From Gnetum montanum (taxonomy: Eukaryota > Streptophyta > Gnetopsida > Gnetales > Gnetaceae): a stretch of 64,000 bases of DNA. The notes under the pieces are model-generated. The model saw only the letters and a list, made by a program, of their open reading frames with translations. It did not search any database and had not been told where the DNA came from. Positions 1 through 11,099 of this stretch are shown piece after piece (position 1 is the stretch's first letter; the number at the start of each line of letters is the position of its first letter). The stretch spans positions 268,266-332,265 of the forward strand of contig MNCI01000920.1 of assembly GCA_015680685.1 (NCBI GenBank). Direction: 5' to 3'. A program made the translations under genes and the position numbers.

Positions 1-200
1 CTCCTCTATTTCTCTACCACTTACACAATTTAGTTCTACCCTCTCAGTCAAGTTTGCTCTTTCTTTGTTTGTTCATGGCATTTTTAGCATTATTTATGCA
101 AGAGATTTATTTCTCAAAAATGCCATGAACAAACAAAGAAAGAGAAAAATTAACCGGGAGGATAAAACTATATTGGGTAAGTGGTAGAGAAATAGAGGAG
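1..200. repeat. 200-bp foldback (near-perfect palindrome)
   Basis: Base i pairs with base 201-i over the whole stretch with no indel. The outer 23 bp of each arm match exactly, the inner block 60-85 pairs with 116-141, and about nine mismatches lie between. The unpaired centre is about 30 bp (86-115). The left arm begins at base 1, so the palindrome may extend out of the window. It could be a MITE, an inverted duplication or a source of hairpin siRNA. No terminal motif or target duplication can be checked from here. Confidence 0.9.
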
Positions 201-292
201 GGATGAGTGATTCCATTTTTAGTTATCTTGTTACCTCATCTAGTAGTCGGGCTTCGTTAACATCATTTTTTTTAAAAATCTTCTCCACCAAT

Positions 293-318
293 TTATATAT
301 ATATATATATATATATAT
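293..318. repeat. (AT)n microsatellite
   Basis: An uninterrupted TA dinucleotide run of about 26 bp lies in AT-rich DNA. Confidence 0.9.
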
Positions 319-908
319 CTAAGCTAGTGTATACATTATATCAAATTTTATCAATTTGGGCCTATTTATTTATTGAAATTTGTAATGTAATCTTCTCTAG
401 ATCATTTTTTGTATTTTTGGTGAATTTTTGGAATTGTGAAAACTTTGTCCAACCTACTTATTATATATTTTATGATTACTTTTAGATCATCTCTTGATAT
501 AAACATGATTTTGTGAGAATTTTGTAGAATTTTGGCTAGTTTAGAAATCTTTTGGATTTTTGGAATAAAATAATATTATTTATAAGATTAATTTTACTTA
601 GTTGGTAGTGAGAGCTACAAATCTTTTAGATGCCCTTGTCTATAAGTAGTAGTGGAATGTTTCTTAATGGTACCCACCCCATAAGAATAATGGTATGCAT
701 GAATTTTCTACCTTTGATTTTGCTTCGTAAGTTCATGTAAGGCTAGGAGGTTGTTGGGCCATGACACTAAGCAGTCAAGTCTAGTGGTGTGCAATGAGAC
801 ATAGTCAAAATCTATCCTTTCAATGATATATGTGCTTTAGCTATTGAGGATGTTAGTAGTAAGGCTATTACCAAGACTCGATCATGAGTGGCTCATATGG
901 AATCACTA

Positions 909-1164
909 GGATAATCCAAAGATAGTAGTGAGGTTATTTCAAAACTTGTTACTGTGTTCTTTTGCTAGTGAGGATAACCAAGAGCTAGCCTTTAGAGATG
1001 CCTAGATATACTTTGGATTTTTTTGAACAAATTTGTGATATCTTTGGGCATTAAATAGTTAAAAGGATAATTTGATGATAGTAGTGAAGTTATTTTAAAA
1101 CCCGTTAGTATATTCTTATGGCAATGAGGGTAACCAAGAGCTAACTTTTAGAGATGCCTAGATA
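909..1164 (+). repeat. Diverged tandem duplication, about 155-bp period
   Basis: Units at about 909-1008 and 1064-1164 align over 100 bp. Both start GGATAAT, contain GATAGTAGTGA, and end with a shared block around AACCAAGAGCTA and GAGATGCCTAGATA. Differences are mainly transitions. Function is unknown. Confidence 0.7.
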
Positions 1165-1487
1165 AAATATATATCCTTTAAATTTTTGGATTTCTAGAAA
1201 ATTTGTAGCTTATTTGGACTTCAAATTTTTTTTTGAATATTTAGTTGGAAACCTTTGTTTAGCTTGTATCCTAAGACTTATAGCCTAAAATCTTTATGCT
1301 TCATAAAAAGGGAAATAAAATAACCTCTCTTATTTGAGGAATTCTAACTCTTGCATTTTAGTGTAGATAATCCAAAGTAGGCATGGAAACACCAAAACAA
1401 AGACATAGGATGAAAGTTGAATAAATTATATACAAGATGGATCCTTTGAACTTAAAAAATATTTTTTGTATATTTTGTGTATTTGTA

Positions 1488-2061
1488 AAATAGAGATCTT
1501 GTAAACTTTTTGGATACTTGGGCCATATACCTATTTTTGTGAATAAATAATAATGTATGAAAATAAGAAATTATTGTTTGTGCCATTTGGATTGTGATAT
1601 TATGAAGATCATTTTTAATTTCAATATGCACTATATGTTTAGGAAAATTAATAATAATTTATTAATTATTATTATTAATTTTATTATTTAGTTTGGTAAA
1701 CATTAAATGTGAATATCTTTATTTCTAGATGTCTAAATGAGATAAAACAAGTTTCATTGAAATCATTATTTTGCATACTATTTTATGATAAAACTAGTAA
1801 AAAATTTTAACATCTATATTTTTGTGGCTATGCGAATATCTATTTTCTTTAAATAAATTTATTTAATTATGTATGTGAGTAATATGAAATTTTGTTATGA
1901 TATACTTCTCTAATGTATTTATGCTTTTAACTAATAATTTTATTTATTTTATGGCTTCCTTTTAATTTAGTAAATCAAGGTTAAATCTAGTTCCTTGGGG
2001 TTTTGTAGAGTTTTTATTAGTTATTTATAGGATTTTATAGATAATTAATAGGCATGCTACA
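1488..2061 (+). repeat. Dispersed repeat R1, copy a
   Basis: About 570 bp aligns along its length with 23745-24314 in the same orientation. Shared landmarks include TTTTTGTGAATAAATAATAA, ATATGTTTAGGAAAA, GTGAATATCTTTATTTCTAG and TTTTATAGATAATTAATAGG. Both copies end in CA (2061 and 24314), which would fit an LTR 3' end, but no primer site or polypurine tract was found. The family is unrecognised. Confidence 0.75.
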
Positions 2062-2287
2062 TAATCCCTACTTGTGATTGAGATAAGAGAATATGTCATC
2101 TTTATATCTATGGGGGCTCACTTCATTAATATAGGTGAACAACCTTGTTATTTTCTTTAATGCCTCAAATCCATAAGCAAAATAAATCATAAGAGCTTTG
2201 GAGGGTTTTGCTAGAACAACTAGGTTGAAGGTTAACTAGTTAAAAATAGAACTATTTATGTGGATTATCCATAGGATCAATTTCAAT

Positions 2288-2740
2288 GGATGGCATAACT
2301 ATTTTGGTGCTCTTGTGATTTACTCCCAATAACTTATCTAGGCCAACCTTTTTTCCTTACTAGGAAATCCAATTCTTGCTAGAATAGGATTATTGATAAA
2401 TTCTAAGAAAGATTGGCTACTTGAAAAGGTATGTTCTATATTTGATTGGAAAATTAGTTTTAATCAAGGTCGTGCTCTCTAAGATTCCTATTTATTTAGC
2501 TCTTGTCATTCCTTCCCCCTCTAGCCTCTTTTATTTCATAAGCTAATCACATAATTTGAAATTTTCTTTAGATCAAAACTAAGGAAAAATAGGTGATTTC
2601 ATTTAGTCACATGGGATAATGTTGCTATACCAATCCAAGATTAAGGTTTTGGCCTCCATGATTTTGGTGCCCAAGCTCTCACTTTGATGGCCGAGCTTAC
2701 GTGGGATGTCTAAATGTAGAGAGATGATCCATGAGTTTAG
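2288..2740 (+). pseudogene. L1-type LINE ORF2 remnant (region after the RT domain)
   Basis: Conceptual translation, with stops and at least one frame change, gives a series typical of the C-terminal part of plant L1 ORF2. First comes a LLPITYLG block from about 2303, the family's 'LPxxYLGxPL' motif. It is followed by RIIDKF*ERLAT*KG, then KIPIYLALVIPSPSS (the 'IPxYxxSLxPxP' block). Last is HLVTWDNVAIPIQ followed by GFGLHDFGAQALTLMAEL (the 'W..vC.Pk..GGLG...l...N.aLl.K' block), ending near 2712. The catalytic RT core and the endonuclease are not visible upstream, so this is a 5'-truncated or eroded copy. Downstream sequence to about 3500 may hold the zinc-binding tail but is too decayed to call. 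Confidence 0.72.
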
Positions 2741-4199
2741 TACCAATTAATACTTTATCAAAATGTTTGATAGGAAAATCTAAGAACCTTTACAATCTCG
2801 AACACTATTAAAGAGGATTAGGTATTCCTACAATCACAAGGTCCGTGGTCATTGAGCCTTGGGAATATTGTGATTGTAGTTCTTCTAAGGGATTCTTCAA
2901 CTAACATAACTATTAGAAAGGTATTTCTTCAATTTATTAGACTTCACGAATATAGTCCTCTCTCTCATGTTTATGAGTAGGCTATGGAAGGGGATGACAT
3001 TTTTTTAAAATTAATTCTTTTAAAGATATGAGGGTCCAAGCTTAAAACATTATGGAGTACCTTCACAACCATAACTCTTGGGGTTAAATCTTTTAGATTC
3101 TTTGCACTTCCTAGTCCTTACTCAAAAGCAATGGATTTCTAACCTTAATAAAAGGTCCTTTAAAGTAGCTGGATGTTGGAAGTACATTTAGAAACTACAT
3201 TGTAGGCCTTAGGTTCACCTTTTTACATGGATCATAGTCCATGATGCTTTCCTCACCCACAATAATTTTTAGAGATGAGGTTTTGCTATGACTTTAAGGT
3301 ATATCCTGTGATTTCAAGATGTGGAATCTATTACACAGATTTTTTATCACTTGTAGTTAGACATGTGCTTCTAGTCACATCCTTTGCATTTGGATTACTA
3401 TTGATTCATATCATTATTGAAAGATGATCTCAACTAGTTATATTATGAAACTTCACTTAAAATGTATCTCATTATGGGCCAAGATGGTTTGGCAACTTTG
3501 GCTAAAATGAAACTTAAAAATTTTTTAAGCTAGCATCCTGATAGCTTCTTATAAAAGTGTAAGTGAGGTAGTATCTAAATTTTAATACTAGTAAGACATC
3601 AATATATGTAACTTAACCACCATCAATGTTCATGATGCTTAACATCATGAACCAACTATGCAGAGTAACCTATGTAACTTAATAGCCTTTCCTATTCTTA
3701 TGTGAGTAGGATGTGCATACTACATTTTTAGTATTCACCCTTGTTCAAGGATGTGGATTTTCCAAGACAAAACCTTATGATAGGATGATAATTTTTCTAT
3801 GAATGACATTAAGTTTTATTTTTCCTTGAAATTTGTGGTTGTGATCACCAACATTGCTAAAAAAGACATGTTGATTGCAAGATTTGATCATTAAGGATTT
3901 TTCTATTATGCAATGTTTCTTTGACATTGAACCTATTTTGATGAAGCAAAAAGGAGCACTTTAGCTTTAGGATCAACCAGTGATTTGGGTAAAAGTGGTT
4001 TGCTTAATTATCGAGTATCTTATCTTGGATGTGAAGTTTACTTTTGTTATTAACTAGGTTCCACTATATAAATGTTTTATATTTTTAGACCAAGTAAGAA
4101 TTATTATAAAACTGGAAAAATTTTAATCACTATATCATATCCTGCTAGTTACATCTTGTCATTTCTTTGCAAGTTTTCGTTATACACGATTGCTACCAA
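2741..4199. other. Decayed intergenic DNA
   Basis: There is no supportable gene. The first part may continue the LINE tail. Base composition changes to more C-rich coding-like sequence at about 4200, which is taken as the left edge of RE-1. The 5' LTR and gag expected for RE-1 are not seen here. Confidence 0.5.
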
Positions 4200-4342
4200 T
4201 AGGTTCCTCTTAACCAAGCTTTTGTCTCATTTTGACAAGTTAAGTAGAAAAATGGAAATCCATCGCGACCTCTCCATGCCTTTATCCCTAGCAGGTCCAC
4301 ATGGCAAGCTCTCTAGACAATTGAACCCAGACTTGATCGATT

Positions 4343-7300
4343 GAGGGTCAACCACAGCTAGCACAATAGCATCTTTAGAAACATTTGCAAACTGGCCCGA
4401 ACATTTGGTCCAAACCCTAGATTTAGAGGCCAGGAATGTAACTAAGGACCCTCTCATTGAGATGCTTATGACCATGTCCATGGGGGAGGTAAGAACGTTA
4501 AATATTAGCTTCCTCCTAGACACACAAACGCACGAAACGTAGCCAAGATTTTGCAAGACATCAAATTCTTCGCATGGTCATAGAGTGACATGTCAGGTTT
4601 GGATTCAAGGCTGATATAGCATAACATCATCCTAGACTCGTGTGTGAAGGAAGTCAAGTAGAAGGCTCAAAAATTCAAGCTAGAAATTGCACTAGCTGTA
4701 AGGAACGAAATCACCAAGCTATACCAAGCTAGTTTCATCCGTGCAGTTGATTATTCGGATTGGGTGTCCAACATCATTGTAGTTTCTAAGAAAACAGGAG
4801 GAATACGAATCTATATAGACTTTCGAAATCTAAAAAAGGCAATGATCAAAGATGATTTCCCACTTCCAAGCATCGATCAACTCATTGACACTACAGCTGG
4901 TCATGCTCTGTTATCCTTCATGGATGGCTTTTCTGGCTACAACCCAATTCGCATCAACTCAGAGCATCAACTAGCAACAACCTTCATGACACCATGGGGT
5001 ACCTTCTATTACACCATGATGCCTTTTGGGCTCAAGAATGCTGGAGCAACCTACCAGCTAGCCATGACCTACATCTTCAATGACTACATCCTAGAAATGT
5101 TAAATGACTATGTGGATGATATAGCAGTCAAGGCCAAGGAGGCAGCTGATCACCCACGTGATCTAGGAGTAGTCCTTAAGTGTTTCCAAATGCATGATCT
5201 ATGCCTTAATCCTAAGAAGTGTGTCTTCAATGTAAGAATTAGACACATGTTAGGGTTCATAGTATTGAAGGACAAAGTCAAGGCCATCGTCAACCTGGCA
5301 CCTCCTACAAAACTTAAGGAGTTAAATTTCTTGCAAGGTAGAGTACAATTCATTCAAAGGTTTATAGTGAGGTTGACTGATACATTACACCCCATGCAAC
5401 ATCTTCTAAAGAAAGGGGTTAACTTCGAGTGGACAACCAAATGTCAACGAGCCTTCGATGACTTGAAGGAAGAGCTTTCTCACCTCCCAACGGTGCATCT
5501 TCCACAAAGGGATAAGCCTTTCTTCATCTACCTCACCACCTCTAACACATCTATCATAGCACTGCTATGTTAGAAATGAGACAACAGATCAGAGATACTA
5601 GTGTACTACCTAATTCATGCACTAATAATGCATGAGGAAAAATACAATGAAGTAGAGAGGCATTGCCTTGCCTTAGTGTTTACGCTAAAAAAGTGGAGGC
5701 ACTATCTATTTCACAGTGTAGTGAACATCATTTGTGAAAGCAACATACTCCGGGCTATCAGTAACAACCTATATGAAAGTAGCAAGATAGCCTGATGGAA
5801 AGTGATAACTATAGAGTTCGACCTACACTATGTAAGCAAATCATCAACTAAGGGTCAAGCCATAGCAATGTAGCTTACGGCCTCACCCGTCAATGACCAC
5901 GCAACCATAGACCCCAAATTCTCGGACGAACAAGTTGGCACTATCAACGTGGTCCCTTCACACCTAGAAGCTACCTTACACTTCAACGATGCTTCAACCA
6001 CACAAGGAGGTAGTGCAGGTGCTTTCATTACATTTACCTCTGGGGAAATGTAGCCATTTGCTTATCGTTTTGAATTCCCCTACACCAATAATGTGGTAGA
6101 GTATGAAGGGCTACTCAAGGGCCTCTCAGCTGCGCAAACACTATGCATACAACACTTGGAAATTTGTGGCGATTCACAACTAGTTGTGAATCAAATCACC
6201 AAGGTCTATGCCTGCAAAGCTACACACCTACAACCCTACTATGACCTAGCAAAAAGCATGCTTAAGCAATTTGCAACCACAGATGTGCAAAATATGCCAT
6301 GCAACGAGAACATCGTGGTAGATGCCTTAGCCACCCTTGCATTAAACATTTCACCACACTCATTCTCAAGTCTACCGACTACGATTGTCAAATGTACTGA
6401 GCCTATCACTCAATCAAGACATGTGGCCTCTATCAGTGCTATGGACACCCATGAGTGGTATGCTAACATTAAAGCCTACCTGCAACATGGCGAACCCCCA
6501 AGTGGATTGACATCTGCTTAGAGAGATGCGATCCAAAAGCGTGCTCGACAATAGATGCTCATGGGGAATGACGCCCTATGCCGATGCTCCTACAATGGGA
6601 TATTGTTGGCATGCATGGGTGGAGAGTAGGTGCAAAAGGTAGTTAATGAAGTGCATGAGAGGTTGTGTGGTGGACACATAGCACCCAGGGCTATGGCTGC
6701 AAAAATTAGATGCCTAGGGTACTATTGGCCCCACATGGAGTATGAATGCTTGTCAAAAGTCAAGACGTGTAACATGTGACAAAGATATGCAAATCTCATA
6801 CACGTCTAACCTACAGACTTGCACCCAACGCAAATCACGTGGTCTTTCCAACGATGGGGACTAGATCTCATAGGACTTATCACACCTAAGTTCTCCGAAG
6901 GGCATGGCTTCATTATCATCACCAACAAGTATTTTACTAAGTGGGTGGAAGCCATTCCCTTGAGGAAAACGATGTCTTAGCAAATCTGCAACTTCATCCT
7001 GGAAAACATCATGACAAGGTTTGGGCTTCCAATGACTATTGTGACCAAAAATGGGCCAAGATTCAGTAGTACAGAAACCTGAACCTTCTACAGTAACCTA
7101 GGCATCAGGCAGTCATTCTCCTCCCTCTAATATCCATAGGTGAATGGGTAGGCAGAGGCTACAAATAAGTCCATCATCAACTTGCTGAAGTGAATTCTTA
7201 GCAGCAGCAAGAGGCGGTGGCACCAACAAATCCTCTACGTTCTATGGGCCTATAGAATGACATACAAAATCATGATAAGTAAGACTCCTTACAATCTTTT

Positions 7301-7696
7301 TTATGGATCTGAAGCTGTGTTGCCTCTTGAGTTACAAATACCATCACTCTGGATGATCCTCTTGGATGTCGTAAGAGAAACCCAGAACAACGAGTCACAG
7401 ATCATTGACCTCGACTCAATAGAGGAGGAGCATGTGTGGACACTGAGATGCATAGAGCACTACCAGAGCTAGCAATAGCAAAAGCACTATGTAGACCCGC
7501 ATCGACGGCTAGTACAGAAGGGAGACCTCATCCTCAAGGCTGTCCATGAGCATGTGAGCACATTCTTAGCCAACTGGGAAGGCCCTTACATGGTAACTAA
7601 AGCCTTCGGGAATGGAGCCTTCAAGCTATCAAACATGGACGGCAACAAGTTCACCAATCCGATGAATCACTCGTACCTCAGGCCATACTACATCTG
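4343..7696 (+). pseudogene. pol: RE-1 pol: RT, RNase H, archaeal RNase H, integrase
   Basis: After one frame change near 4535, a single frame runs from 4560 to 7696, interrupted only by stops (for example at 4581, 4617, 4659 and 5571). Before the RT lies KFFAW..SDMSGLD, matching the Tat 'FAW..xDMPGL' linker. RT carries VSKKTGGIRIYIDFRNLKKA, then MPFGLKNAGATYQ, and an intact YVDD at 5109-5120. A first RNase H includes KYNEVERHCLALVFTLKKWR (5650-5705). The second RNase H (about 5990-6370) retains NNVVEYEG, ICGDSQLVV and ENIVVDALA, but its first catalytic segment reads FNDAS. Integrase has HERLCGGH and LGYYWPHM. Its first Asp is at 6864, the second is replaced by Lys at 7047 (TKNG for the usual TDNG), and Glu is present at 7155. 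The C-terminal part reads NWEGPYMV to SYLRPYY. The gene is non-functional. Confidence 0.9.
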
Positions 7697-7704
7697 AAGC
7701 ATGA

Positions 7705-8075
7705 AGACATCGAGCAGCGTCTGTATTGATGTTAAACTAGCAGCATCGAGCAACGTCTGTAATGACGTTAAACTAGCGGCATTGAGCAACATTCACAATG
7801 ACGTTAAACTAGCGGCATCAAGCAGTGTTCGCTACAACATTAAAATGGTGACAATAGCAACAAGCAGCATCCACTATGATGTTAAAATAGTGACAACCAT
7901 CCACTACGATGTAAAATTGGCATGGCTAGTCCACTATGACTATAAACTGGCATGACACATCCGCTATGACGTTAAACTAGTATGTATGGTCTACTGGGAT
8001 CTTAAACTAGGATGGCAGTCTGCTAGGACTCTAAACTAGCACATGGTCTACCAAGACCTTAAACTAGGTTCACAT
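7705..8075 (+). repeat. Minisatellite derived from the end of RE-1 pol
   Basis: Tandem units share the core GACGTTAAACTAGC. The first three units are exactly 36 bp and preserve the pol frame, so they read as a 12-residue repeat (variants of SSNVCNDVKLAA). Later units drift to about 33-45 bp and lose the frame. The array starts just after the pol stop at about 7696. It may be a local expansion or a spacer repeat typical of the element. Confidence 0.8.
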
Positions 8076-9053
8076 CATGTCCCTAGTATGCATCTGTGCG
8101 AAGTACACATCGAACGAGCATGTGTAGTGCTAACACGTGGGTGGGATGTTGCAGCTCCAGAACATAGTCCATGACACAATGGGGACACGTTCTGGAACAT
8201 ACGTAATGCTGCCACCCTTGGCATTGTGCTGACCCTCTAGAGATGTTATACAAAATTGTAATGGACCTCCGGACCTACCATCGCCATGGCCCATTGCCTT
8301 AATAGTAGCTCCTTGGTTAGTGCCTGCTGCTGGAGTTCTAGCACTATTGTGGCCCAACCACAATATTGTTATCCTCCAGCCCCTTGCCAATGATGTTTAG
8401 CTATGTGGTAGCTAATCCCATAGCTAAACTGACAATGCATGCGCTTAGCAGGGATTCCAGAGCATTTGTGCTCACAACAATGCCTTGCTCCTTCGAGGCC
8501 AGTTCCTCCATGTTGTCTATAGTTAGGAAGACCTTTCCCCTCGCTGGCCAAGGGTGCGTCTTACTACATTAGAAAATGCTACAACATCATGAAGTGAGTG
8601 CCTCAACTAGCCTAGCTACTTCAGAGTGCAACTCCCATGACATGCGTAATACAACTTGTCGTATGGGAAACATCAATGTGAATCCATGACATGTGTATCA
8701 CAGCTTGCCGCATGGAAAGCATCTGTAGGCTGGTCAAAACCCTACATGGATGTAACACAACTCATCCTAGGAATGGCACCTATCCTACAAGAGGTTGAAG
8801 GTTAGCGAAAGAAAAGATGAAAATGCAAATGAATTCCTCATGAGCACTCCGACGAGGGATTCAGCTAGACCTCATCTTTATCCTTCTTCTACGCCTCCTT
8901 TCTCCCTACTTCACCTTTTTCTTCCAATGCAACACTCTCAAGCATAGCTAAGCAACATGTTGACACTCACCGAGTGACAACGTCAGCATCGTGTCTTTCG
9001 TGGTGTTTTGTTTTCTTTGCCAATGTCTCTCGAGCCCATCCTCTAGACATCGA
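8076..9053 (+). other. RE-1 3' noncoding region
   Basis: No sense gene is supported. A short degenerate array at about 8634-8780 has roughly 48-bp spacing, and its units begin near CCATGACATG. An 86-codon antisense frame at 8130-8390 is noted but not supported as a gene. Confidence 0.6.
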
Positions 9054-9067
9054 CAAAGAGGGGCCAA
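9054..9067 (+). other. RE-1 polypurine tract
   Basis: The purine-rich ACAAAGAGGGG lies immediately before the LTR start (TGAAACACCCC), the expected place for plus-strand priming. Confidence 0.7.
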
Positions 9068-9212
9068 TGAAACACCCCAAAATTCAAAGACATCCTTGCT
9101 TCACTAGGTCTTTACAATTCATGTAGCGTTACAGAAGTTCTTCAGGAGATGGATGCTCTAATTTTCAGATTGTCTACTTCAGCAAGTTTTCTAAGTCAAG
9201 GAGTCTCGCTAC

Positions 9213-9681
9213 GCTACGCTACAACATGTAGCGTAGCAAACTCCAGAAGACGTTTGCAGAAGCATAATGCTATGCTATGGTGTGCTACGCAGTGTAGCAT
9301 AGTGTAGCAAAAGCTGGACAACCAGTCCCCTCTCCCAACTTCAAGTCCTTCAGCAATAGGTCATGTTTGCTGTTACGCTATGCTAGGCTACATGGCGCAG
9401 TGAGGAATAGTAATTCTTTGGAAGTTGATAGAAGGCATCTCAAAGGGCGGAATTAGCAAGTTTGCAAGTTTCACAGTGCAAAAGATAAATTTTTCATATT
9501 GGTATTTTTTGCAACTAAGAACAGCTGCTATGCTATGATACGCTACATAGTGTATCATAGCATAGCAAATCTATGACCAACAGTGACAACACTGTGAAGG
9601 TTCTCAATACATGCAGTGGGACACAATGCATATTTTTGCTTCAAATTGACGACTATGCTACGCTACATTGTGTAGCGTAGC
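9213..9681. repeat. Hairpin cluster built on GCTACGCTAC in the RE-1 LTR
   Basis: There are perfect inverted repeats at 9213-9223/9227-9237 (11-bp arms), 9527-9541/9552-9566 (15-bp arms) and 9657-9667/9671-9681 (11-bp arms). Imperfect ones lie near 9266-9310, 9370-9400 and 9716-9735. The stems share the motif GCTACGCTAC/TGTAGCGTAGC or its transition variants. All lie 250-730 bp upstream of the LTR TATA box. Confidence 0.85.
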
Positions 9682-9939
9682 ACAGCGTGACAAGATTCCA
9701 CACTATGCCAAACGTGCTACGCTACAAAGCATGGCAGGACGTTGTGAGCAGTTACACAACATTAATGCACCTCACCTAATTGCACCATTTCTCTGATAGC
9801 ATAATTACGGTGCAGTAGGTTTGTAATTACGGTGTGGTAGGCTCACCCAATGGTCATGCAGGCATGTGCAACATAGATAGGTCAACATAGGCCCAAGGCA
9901 TGTGATGTTGAAACTGCATCTTTCATGCATCCTTGGTCC

Positions 9940-9947
9940 TATAAATA
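9940..9947 (+). promoter_or_regulatory. TATA box of the RE-1 LTR
   Basis: TATAAATA is followed by CCCC and a T-rich U5-like stretch, with position and context as in plant LTR promoters. Confidence 0.6.
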
Positions 9948-10635
9948 CCCCAATGAGTGACACTCAAAGGAATTTTGGCACTTTTGACATCCGCCTTTTT
10001 AAAAACTTTTCAGTCCTGAGTTTGTTTTCTCGGCAATTTGATCGGCTAACAGTCTAGTTGGTTGACAAGCAAAAGTTGGCACTGTGATCTCAAGCATTGT
10101 AAGCTTTCTATTTTGACATTGTAAATAGTTAGCATTCTCAGTTGGCATTTCATTTTGCTCTAGCCTACCACCTTGGTAGCACTTCGCATTGTTAATGCCT
10201 GAACCTGCGTTCAAGCACACAACCATCTCACTCTACACATCTTGTTTTCTCTCAGGATTTTTGCACTTCCTAACAGTGTGCAACTGATTGTATCCATCTT
10301 GACAGAGCGAGGTCATAGCTTCGAAGTGGTGCATTTTTTCTAACTGCATTTTACTTTGTCTCCTGCTTATTATTGCATTTTACACTATTTTTTGCTTCTT
10401 TCACATTTAAGCATTACTTCGTGCTATCATTTTTCATTTTTCATTTTTCAAATCATACATTGTAAAAGGTTATATAGATACTGACTAAGTCCCTATTTGA
10501 TCAACCAGACCGTTCAGGGCACCCCATTTCTGTCCCATCCAGCATGGCCCTCCTACAGAAACAGGGTCAAGATTATCAGAGACCAATGATTCCTCGGTGT
10601 TCATTTTCCAGCTGTTGATGTATTTGGTTGCTACA

Positions 10636-11099
10636 AGCACAACAATTCATTTTGATCAATTAAGAAAATCATTAAATTACACAAGCACGACCACTTTGAG
10701 CATGCGTGTAATGCTTGGTAACCTAGTAATGATTAGCATTTGGGAATCCCAACAGTGTTACACTAGTTCAGGATGTGTATGGAAAGTGGGAATGGATGCT
10801 AGTGTGAGGATTAGTTAGAACTTAGTTAATGATTAGTTAAGTTAAATCAGTCACTTAGTTACCTCTCTCCTTCGCTACTAGAATAAGACATAAAAACATA
10901 AAAGCTATAAAACTCATATGCCTCAAGCTTACTTAACCATACAATCATGACATACATGTAAGCTTGGGAAGACAACAATCAAACAACCTATCCTTGTTCC
11001 ACAAGGATGCATAAGCACTTAGTCCTTGGAATTTGACTAGATCGTGTGTGAAACGCTTGTATTCATATATCTGAGCTAGGGGTACCTTGCCGCTCATCA
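10636..11099 (+). repeat. RE-2 5' LTR, 3' half only
   Basis: It aligns with 19883-20344 from AGCACAACAATTCATTTTGA to the terminal CTCATCA. The first ~420 bp, including the U3 palindromes and TATA box, are absent and RE-1 abuts instead. Confidence 0.9.

Larger units (their letters stand above)
201..1487. other. AT-rich DNA without a gene
   Basis: No reading frame or recognisable element was found apart from the AT run and the tandem duplication at 909-1164. Confidence 0.6.
4200..10635 (+). mobile_element. RE-1: Tat-lineage Ty3/gypsy retrotransposon, 5'-truncated
   Basis: The domain order is RT, RNase H, a second archaeal-type RNase H, integrase, then a long 3' noncoding region, polypurine tract and one LTR. 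The second RNase H is diagnostic of the plant Tat (Ogre/Tat) lineage. No 5' LTR, primer site, gag or protease is present, so the copy lost its 5' third. The right edge is placed at the CA at 10635, because the next bases (AGCACAAC) match the interior of the RE-2 LTR at about 19880. RE-1 therefore appears inserted in, or deleted into, the RE-2 5' LTR. The left edge is approximate. Confidence 0.85.
9068..10635 (+). repeat. RE-1 3' LTR
   Basis: It begins TGAAACACCCC after the polypurine tract and is taken to end at CA 10635, giving about 1.57 kb. It contains a TATA box at 9940-9947 and a cluster of hairpins upstream of it. The partner LTR is not in the window, so the 3' border rests only on the resumption of RE-2 LTR sequence at 10636. 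Confidence 0.7.

Noticed and set aside
1-200. Plant microRNA precursor
   Set aside because: The arms pair along their whole length without the bulges or the single conserved 21-nt duplex expected of an evolved microRNA gene. A young inverted repeat fits better.
4227-4556. Antisense 109-codon frame at the left edge of RE-1
   Set aside because: It overlaps pol sequence read on the plus strand, where motifs are recognisable; it is a shadow frame.
8130-8390. Antisense 86-codon frame downstream of RE-1 pol
   Set aside because: Some Tat elements carry antisense frames, but this one is short, shows no motif and has no second copy here for comparison.
10566-10590. TATCAGAGACCA, resembling an initiator-Met tRNA primer site, which would make 9068-10570 a 5' LTR of another element
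   Set aside because: The polypurine tract at 9054 and Tat pol just upstream support a 3' LTR, and no gag of another family follows. The match is short and may be chance.
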